From the NCBI GenBank assembly GCA_910592005.1, contig CAJVPP010000795.1, positions 1 to 26,211 of the forward strand: a stretch of DNA of 26,211 nucleotides, given 5' to 3'. Of this stretch, positions 19,841 to 26,211 are shown piece by piece. Origin of the DNA: Funneliformis mosseae (taxonomy: Eukaryota; Glomeromycota; Glomeromycetes; Glomerales; Glomeraceae). Numbering within the stretch: position 1 is the first letter of the stretch; each line of letters starts with the position of its first letter. A model generated the notes under the pieces. That model was not told the origin of the DNA. It ran no database searches and saw nothing but the letters and a program-made list of their open reading frames with translations. A program made the position numbers and the translations under genes.

Positions 19841-20280
19841 TTGCAATCTTTGCATAAAAAGTTATTAGGTAATAAGTTGAACGGAAGGAATTCAAATTTC
19901 AAATTATAATTGATTATATTGATTTTATTTATAAATAATAATTAATAAATATAAGTTTAAATACTTCTACACTCGTGATATGGCGAGATATATCAATCCT
20001 AGTGTTCTCTGTGACTTCAGATTATAATTACGATAATTGGGACAAGGTCATTTTTGTGATGGTAATTTTTTCTTTTTTTTTTTAAAAAAAAAAAAATAAT
20101 CCACACGTTTTATTTATTTTTTACCGTTATTCTAATTTCCCTTCAAATCATTTAGGACGTAAAAGAAAGAAATTTAGTAAATAGAATCTTCACTTGATTT
20201 GCGGAGATCCGGGAATTCCGCAAATGAATTTCATATATTTGAAAATGAAGGAAATACTTCATTCTCGTGTGTAGCCAACA
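19841..20280. other. Gap between convergent GS-like and SGF29 genes
   Basis: Contains the 3' ends of two convergent genes. It holds a T-run meeting an A-run (about 20070-20096) that could form a simple hairpin, and a separate GC-containing palindrome at 20197-20225 listed on its own. No gene is supported. Confidence 0.5.
20197..20225. repeat. Perfect 9-bp stem hairpin near the SGF29 3' end
   Basis: ATTTGCGGA at 20197-20205 pairs perfectly with TCCGCAAAT at 20217-20225 around an 11-base loop (GATCCGGGAAT). It is among the most GC-rich patches in this gap and lies 55 bp beyond the SGF29 stop codon, so it would sit in that transcript's 3' UTR. It may act in 3' end formation or be a chance palindrome. 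Confidence 0.6.
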
Positions 20281-21801
20281 TTATTTCATATCTGGAGGTT
20301 TTTCAAGGACGTATTGTATATTCACATGTCTTTGTGCATTATCATCATCTTCAAACGTTAATAAATAAGTTCGTTGTGGTGATTGTGATAATCTATTCGG
20401 TGACAGTACAACAGCCGCTTTGTAGAAACACGTTGTACCAGGATATAATGCAAGCACTATCGTATTTGGGGTAAATTCCTGTGATGAACGAATATCAGCA
20501 GGTTTTGGAATCGCCATTACATTTTTAGCTGGAACGACGAATCGTCTAATGAAAAATATTGTAAACGTTGATTAAAATTTAAATAAATTTTATGATTATA
20601 TGACAACACTTACTCTCCAGGGCGATTCGATGATTCATCCCTATCAGCATCTTCAACTTCATACCTAATAAATTACAATGAAAAATAATTCAAACACGTC
20701 AAAATTATGTGTGCGAATTTATATATGCTTACTGCCTTGACTCCGGTTTATAACTGACAACGGTTGCCAAAATCCAATTTTCTTCGCTATCTTTATTCTT
20801 GGGCTGTTTGGCTGCAACCTAATATAAAATTTTTTTTTTTATCGGATTTAATTACTTATTGAAACATGGTGATAAATTAAATAAATTACAATTACTTACT
20901 AAACTTCCGGTTTTAATTAGATTGCTGCCACTTTTATTATGAACATTAATAAAATATATTATATATATATATATTTCTTTCTTTCTTTCTTACTCAAGCA
21001 AGATAGAAAATAAAAATAAAAAAATGATCTAAAATCAATAAATACTTTTTGTGTTTCTTGATTTTAGAACTTCCAACTGATTCTTCACGTTGCCTTTTCC
21101 TTTTACTGTTACCATCGTCTACCATTGTTGCTAATAGTATAAACATGATAATTATGATAATTTCTCGTGACAAACTCTCATGATCATAAATATTACGTAC
21201 TTTGCGGAGTTTGATGGTCTTTGATGGCGGAATATCGTGCCGTTAATTTGTCGATATCCTTTATTATGGTCTTACATATGCTTAAGAATTAAAAAAAAAA
21301 AATCGAAGAATAAATGGTTACTATCTATCGATCTATATATATATAAATATAAAGAAATCAACTTTATATCTTACTCTTCTTCACACTTTGCTTGTTCAAT
21401 CCCTCTCTTACAAAATTCTCGTAACTTCTCGGAGTTACCTAAATGATTTTGGTATTTTAAAAATTCGATCAATTGTTTGCTTATCAAAAATTTACGTAAG
21501 GTTCAACAAAAAAAAAAAAAAGAAAGATTCTATAGAATATCTGATCGCGCTCAATAGTTAATTATATCGGGTCATTTTAAATGATTCATTTCGCGTGAAT
21601 ATTATCGTTATTGTATTCACGAATGAAAAACTTTATAGTTTCATTACTTGGTTGAATTTCCCTATCGTTAATCCATTCATTAGTCGCTGTTATGATCGGA
21701 ACTCCATCTTCTTGTATCTTCTCTAGTTTCGTAAGATTAGCATTAATTAGTCCTTTCAATCTCTCCTCTTCGTCCGAAGTGGAACCTCTTCTCGAATCCA
21801 T
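20281..21801 (-). CDS. SGF29: SGF29, SAGA-complex H3K4me reader with tandem Tudor domain
   Basis: Eight exons on the minus strand join in phase: 21801-21648, 21438-21375, 21280-21201, 21130-21046, 20930-20900, 20818-20733, 20664-20614 and 20545-20281. The product has 271 residues, in the range of fungal SGF29. The N-terminal half is helical and charged (LKGLINANLTKLEKIQED), followed by a Lys/Arg-rich linker (SKRKRQREES, KIKKHK). The C-terminal SGF29 tandem Tudor region starts at GSLVAAKQP and includes ENWILATVVSY, YEVEDAD, a Val-Pro-rich strand, then TIVLALYPGTTCFYKAAVV and LTFEDDD. The LYP-TTCFY stretch and the acidic ED motifs supply the aromatic cage and acidic residues used to bind methylated H3K4 in known SGF29 proteins. 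It acts in the nucleus within SAGA. Intron 1 uses the donor after CCAA at 21648; reading on instead meets a stop at 21586. Its 3' end converges on the GS-like gene. Confidence 0.92.
20954..20990. repeat. AT and TTTC microsatellites in an SGF29 intron
   Basis: An AT dinucleotide run at about 20954-20974 passes directly into four TTTC units at 20975-20990. They lie inside intron 4 of SGF29, so length variation should not affect the protein. Confidence 0.85.
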
Positions 21802-22477
21802 TTTTTTTTGTTATTTAGTTATAATACGCGAATTGCAGAAGCGCTTTATAATAATTGTTGCTAATTTTAGTTATGATGATCTACTTACTGCATAGGTCAA
21901 AAAATTCTAATTAAAGGGTTAAAAATTTAAAAAAGGTAATAAGTTTATTAAAATAAAAATGCTTATTTAGTTATATAGAAGGATTGCTAGAAAAATCAAA
22001 TTCTGATAAAAATTTTGATTTTATTGCATTTTAAGTTTTGAATTTATTAAATTAAATTCTTAAATTTAAATCTGATTTTCTTACAATCTTCCTATATATC
22101 TATATATATAATAGGAATAAACATATTATAATAATCTTTTATGATATATAATTTTATAATTATATTTTTAATATATAAGTAAAAATATAATAAATAAAAT
22201 TATTTTAGATATGCTATATAAATTTAAATTTTTTTAATTTAATGTCTTATTATAAATTATAATTATATAAGAATATATTAATACAGTATATAATTTTAGC
22301 ATTGTAGCATATGAATATACATATAATTAATTCATTTTTGCATATAATTTTTTTTGAAGTATACATAAATCTGCACAGAAAATTTTAGCATATAGTTCTA
22401 TATTACTGCATAATTTTATATAGTTATACATAATTTTATATATTTGTATAACTATATATACTGTTTTACACAGTTAT
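21802..22477. other. SGF29 upstream region passing into AT-rich repeat DNA
   Basis: The first 100 bp or so upstream of the SGF29 ATG should hold its promoter; I see no clear TATA or CCAAT element. From about 21900 the sequence becomes almost pure A and T with many TATATA-type words, marking the edge of the gene island. No gene is supported. Confidence 0.5.
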
Positions 22478-22534
22478 ACAAGTGGAATATTATCATATAA
22501 TATAAATTATATCATATAGTGGTATTCCACTTGT
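22478..22534. repeat. 57-bp imperfect palindrome with 12-bp perfect arms
   Basis: ACAAGTGGAATA at 22478-22489 is the exact reverse complement of TATTCCACTTGT at 22523-22534. The 33-bp interior is also largely self-complementary AT sequence, so the unit could extrude as a cruciform. It lies immediately before the first tandem-repeat block. Confidence 0.75.
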
Positions 22535-22540
22535 AGTACC

Positions 22541-22750
22541 TTTATATAATCTAAATATCACTATATAATCTGAATATCATCATATAATCTGGATATCATC
22601 ATATAATTTAAATATCACTATATAATTTGAATACTATCATATAATCTAAATACCACTATATAATCTGGATATCATCATACAATCTGAATAATATAATCTA
22701 ATTACCACCATATAATCTGCATAATATAATCTAATTGCCACTAAATAATC
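22541..22750. repeat. Tandem array, about 19-20 bp unit, about 11 diverged copies
   Basis: The unit is close to ATATAATCTGAATATCATC. Successive copies vary in the middle (CTAAATATCAC, CTGGATATCATC, TTTGAATACTATC, CTAAATACCAC) and a few are shortened. Copies follow one another with no unique spacer, so this is a minisatellite and not a CRISPR-type array. Confidence 0.85.
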
Positions 22751-22934
22751 TATTTATTTTTTTATATTAGATAGCTATTTTATATTTTAGCTATTTCTTT
22801 AAACTCTTCTTGATATTCATATCATTTACCACCTAATAATCCAACTATTATTCACTATTTAATATAACTATTACCATATAATTTAAATACTACTATTTCC
22901 TTTCTATTTCTAATCCATTTACATATTAAATTCT

Positions 22935-23089
22935 ATATTGTGAGTATTGGCTTTTTATTCTTGTTTGAGTATCTGATTTTATGTTGAAAACATTGACTTT
23001 CTGTGTTTGTTTGAGTGTCTAGTTTTATATTAGAGACATCGATTCTCTGTACTTATTGAATGCTAGTTTTATATTGAGAATTTATGTCT
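22935..23089. repeat. Tandem array, 46-bp unit, three copies and a partial
   Basis: Copies start at 22935 (46 bp), 22981 (46 bp), 23027 (44 bp) and 23071 (partial). Each starts ATATTG or a close variant and ends in TAGTTTT or TGATTTT, with a conserved central TTGTTTGAGTGTCT-like segment. Copies are diverged but clearly related. The repeat shares no obvious sequence with the block at 22541. Confidence 0.8.
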
Positions 23090-23515
23090 ATTTATTTGCC
23101 TTCAGAATGCCAAAATGGTACAAAAATGAGGTGACAGGTGACGCAGTAGATTTATAATTAATTTAAGCTGACACTATGCTATATTTTTAGCTGATCTTTT
23201 AGGTATGTGATTTAAGAATTCAGCTTATCGTTATAGTAATAATCTAGTAGTATCCTAAAGCTGTTATAGAACTAGTGAAAAACTAGCAAGGAATTAGTGT
23301 AGTTCTATTAATTCACCAGTTTTAAACTACTTGTATGTTAGCTTGGATGCTGAGTTATTATATTCTAAAGTTTAGGCAAAAAATATAAATTATAATGTTA
23401 GTTAAAATTAAGCGAATTCATATGCATTTTACTGTATTAATCATGTAATACTGTTCTAGCGCCAGAACACTCTTACATAGTTACTTCTCTCTTAATTGCC
23501 ATTTTTGATTATTAG
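23090..23515. other. AT-rich spacer between repeat blocks
   Basis: Slightly less AT-rich DNA without a supported gene. It contains AGCTGACACTATG, AGCTGATC and AGCTTATCG type words and a near-palindromic TTCTAGCGCCAGAACA at about 23453. No open frame resembles a known protein. Confidence 0.4.
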
Positions 23516-24062
23516 ATAAGATACGAAATGCTGAATTAATGATCCAGATGTGCAATCCTACCTTTATTTTCTTATTTGATTACTGAATTGAAGCACAAAG
23601 TGCTAAATTGGCAATTCATCTATTTGCTGAAAATTTATCACAATCCATTTATTTACTCTTTTGATTGTTAGTAAGGCATATGCAAAGTATCAGTATTATG
23701 TTATTCTTGCAATCCACCTTTTATAACCCTTTTGATTGCTAATATCTCCAAAATGAGATAAATTGGTAACCTATTCAAGTATAACTTTTCTTTTTCTTTC
23801 CTATATATAATTTTGCTTGAGTGGATTATCAAAATTTCACATATTTCAGCATTTAGATTTTGTTCCTGCATAATTATTACTTCAGAATAAGATATGAAGT
23901 GCCAGATTGGTAACTCACTCAAGTATAATTTTTTTCTCTTTAGATTAGTGACTCACTCAAATATACCTTTTTTCTTCAGATTAGATTGTCACTTTAGATT
24001 TTATTCTATATAATTACTATTTCAGAATATTATTGTATTGATTGAAATAGTCCAAATTGGCT
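23516..24062. repeat. Degenerate long-period repeat
   Basis: A motif like AATGAGATAAATTGGTAAC, followed by CTCACTCAAGTATA, recurs with variation at about 23520, 23590, 23750, 23885, 23940 and 24045. It is often preceded by ATAATTATTACTTCAGAATA. Spacing is irregular, about 60-150 bp. The copies are too diverged to fix unit borders by eye. Confidence 0.5.
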
Positions 24063-24130
24063 AAAAATTAGGTAGCCAATTTTAGGCTGATTTTGATACT
24101 ATTTACGGTCAATTTGTCATATTTTCTGAT

Positions 24131-24486
24131 CAGCATAAATAGGTGCTAATTGATGCCAATCGATCTTAATCAGACATGGCCATTCAAAACTTAAATAACC
24201 ATAAATCAGCCTAAAATTAGCCTCAGTTCAGCAACAATTCAGATGTCAATTAATGCTGATTAACTCTAATTAGACAAGTGATTCAATTATAAATCAGTCT
24301 AAAATTAGCTTCAATTCAGTATTAATTTAGTAATAATTTAGACGCTAATCAACACTGATCGAATCTAATTGAACAAGAAATTTAACCATAAATCAGCCTA
24401 GAATTGGCTTTAATTCAGTATTAATTTGGTAACAATTCAGATATCAATTGATGTCAGTTGATTCCAATTAGACAAGCAATTCAGCA
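24131..24486. repeat. Tandem array, 88-99 bp unit, about 3.5 copies
   Basis: Clear copies begin with ATAAATCAGCCTAAAATTAG or a close variant at 24201 (88 bp), 24289 (99 bp) and 24388 (about 98 bp), with a partial copy before 24201. Each contains TTCAG, AATTCAGATGTCAATTAATG and CTAATTAGACAAG-type segments in the same order. The two longer copies carry an extra insertion close to TATTAATTTAGTA. Confidence 0.85.
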
Positions 24487-24660
24487 TTAATAATCAGTAC
24501 ATTTTACTTATTAAATTTATTAAATATTAAAATTTTATTAATAATAAAAACCTAATATAAATTTGCAAAAAATATAAAAATATAACAAATAAATATCACT
24601 AAAATCTACTGATTAATTTCCTATTAAAAATAGAATAATAAAATAATAAAATATGATTCA

Positions 24661-25195
24661 TTTCCTTTCAAAATCCCCTTAAATAAACCTAAATATAGAT
24701 AAATAAATAATATATAATAAAAATATGATCTATTCCTTCTGAAATCGTCTAAAAACATAAAAATAATTAATATAAAATATAAAAAATAAAAAAATCAATC
24801 CAAAATCGCCTAAAAAATGTAAAAAATAATAAAATCGACTTATTTACATCCCAAATCGCCTGAAAAAAATGTAAGAAATAATAAAATCGACTTATTCCTA
24901 CCAAAATCGCCTGAAAAAACATAAAAATAATTATTAAAATCAACCTGTTCTTACCCTAAATTGTCTGAAAAAAATAATGTAAAGATAATTATTAAAATCA
25001 ACCTATTTTTACCCTAAATTGCCTGAAAAAAATAATGTAAAAAATAATAAAATCGACCTATTTTCACCCAAATCATCCCAAAAATAATGTAAAAAAATAA
25101 TAAAATCGACATATTCCCATCTAAATTCCCTGAAAAAAATGTAAAAAAAATAATAAAAAATCAACCTACTTCTACTCTAAATCACCTAAAAATTC
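24661..25195. repeat. Tandem array, about 50-60 bp unit, about ten copies
   Basis: The core AAATCGCCTGAAAAAA recurs at about 24671, 24742, 24803, 24852, 24903, 24957, 25017, 25070, 25123 and 25178. It is followed each time by TGTAAAAAATAATAAAATCG and then ACCTATT plus a C-rich ACCC. The first two copies are the most divergent. No open frame runs through it. Confidence 0.85.
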
Positions 25196-26211
25196 ATCAT
25201 TTACTATTGTTTATTATGGAATTGTCTTCACTTTCTTCAGCAGCAGATAAAACCCCCTTCTGACTTTAGTATATTCCTTAGTTTCAGTTATATATTCTTC
25301 TGCAGTTGTAACTTCTGCTTCAATTTCAGTATTGTAAACCATATTAGGTTATGCTTTATATGATCACTTTAGAGCATTATAGGGATGTGACTAGTTATAA
25401 TGCTGCATATGACATCATTATATTTTTTCTTTTATTGAATTTAAGATAATAGTGTTACAACAGCATAAGGATTGAGTACTTTTCTCAGTAAATTTTTCAG
25501 CTAAAAGAAGAAAATAAAAAAGAATATTAGTGGAATATACTAAATAAATTCGAAATATGCTAAATTAGATAAAGAAAATAATAAACCTCAGCTGATCGTC
25601 AAGAATAGTCATATACAGTAATAATAGATCTTTGATAATTTTTTTCATCTGTTTCGCTGATTTTTGACAAATGATATAGGCAATCACTAAGAATTCAGAA
25701 TAAAGGTCACCTTTTGTATTTCACAATTTATTGATCATTTTCTTTAAATAAATACTTTGCGACCTTTATTAGTCAAGCTGTTTTCTAATAAATAATAAAT
25801 AATATTAAATTATTAATTCAAATAGATTCAAATTTGAAATATATTTTATTTGCTTACTTTATGTACTTGATTATTATTATAAATTCATCATAGCTTTGAA
25901 GGGCTCTTTCCACTTTTCTTAATTTTTTGAGCTGACCGATGTGACTTATGAAGGATTTTTAGCCAGTTCATAGGTTGGTCAACAAAAAGCTGAAAATTCA
26001 GAGCCAAGAACTTTTATAATTACTATCCCTTAAACTGTAAAAATTTGCAAGCAAATTTGCCTGCTTATTTACTATAAATTCTCTCCTGATTTATTTTTAT
26101 GAAAAATTAAAATTTTAAAAAATTTTTTTTTTTAAATTAATTTTATAAATATATATAATATTATAGTAAATTTTAGTTTTTAATTATATAATAAATAATT
26201 TAAGGTTACTT
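25196..26211. other. AT-rich right flank, no supported gene
   Basis: No gene is supported. A short open stretch on the minus strand at about 25220-25345 has a Glu/Thr-rich reading (AEVTTAEEYITETKEYTK) of about 40 codons. It lacks neighbouring exons or any family match, so it may be a relic or chance. The rest is A/T-rich to the window end. Confidence 0.4.

Noticed and set aside
22541..22750. Short regular repeats considered as a CRISPR array
   Set aside because: Units abut with no unique spacers, copies are diverged, and the genome is eukaryotic.
25220..25345. Minus-strand frame of about 40 codons rich in Glu and Thr
   Set aside because: Too short, no start or splice context that I trust, and no recognisable family.

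Overview
The window looks like a contig from an early-diverging fungus, most likely an arbuscular mycorrhizal fungus of the Rhizophagus type. This is inferred from very AT-rich DNA, many short AT-rich GT-AG introns (up to 11 exons in a 1.8 kb gene), decayed Tc1/mariner elements, a pogo/Tigger-type transposase gene, and compact conserved eukaryotic housekeeping genes. No bacterial or organellar features were seen. Exon coordinates below were derived by reading splice sites and checking that phases join; none has RNA support.

Layout. 1-4.4 kb: AT-rich DNA with two decayed Tc1-like transposons bounded by TA. The first (1072-2350) reads in one frame through ten stops; the second (2760-4406) is on the minus strand with stops and a frameshift. 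4.8-21.8 kb: a gene island. In order: UTP11 (+), 5-hydroxyisourate hydrolase (-), a PhnP-like metallo-beta-lactamase-fold hydrolase (+), a small acidic protein resembling the C-terminal half of ZNF830 (+), a Cue2/N4BP2-like CUE-DUF1771-Smr protein (-), a pogo/Tigger transposase-derived gene (+), an alpha/beta hydrolase (-), a glutamine synthetase-family enzyme (+) and the SAGA subunit SGF29 (-). 22.1-26.2 kb: no genes, but several unrelated blocks of diverged tandem repeats in a row.

The genes do not form one pathway. They cover ribosome biogenesis (UTP11), purine/urate breakdown (HIU hydrolase), probable mRNA quality control (Cue2-like), chromatin reading (SGF29) and metabolism (hydrolases, GS-like enzyme). 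Neighbours are tightly packed: UTP11 and HIU hydrolase converge with 52 bp between stop codons, while the HIU hydrolase/MBL and alpha/beta hydrolase/GS-like pairs diverge from intervals of about 200 and 240 bp.

Most worth a second look: the intact pogo-derived gene, which keeps its three Asp positions but has altered motifs around them and no visible terminal repeats (possible domestication); the Cue2-like Smr domain with Leu in place of the usual Arg in the TGRGxHS loop, and its oversized first intron holding a MITE-like inverted repeat; the transition-only pattern of stops in the first Tc1 element; and the mosaic of tandem-repeat blocks at the right end. I did not find a clear new multi-gene system.
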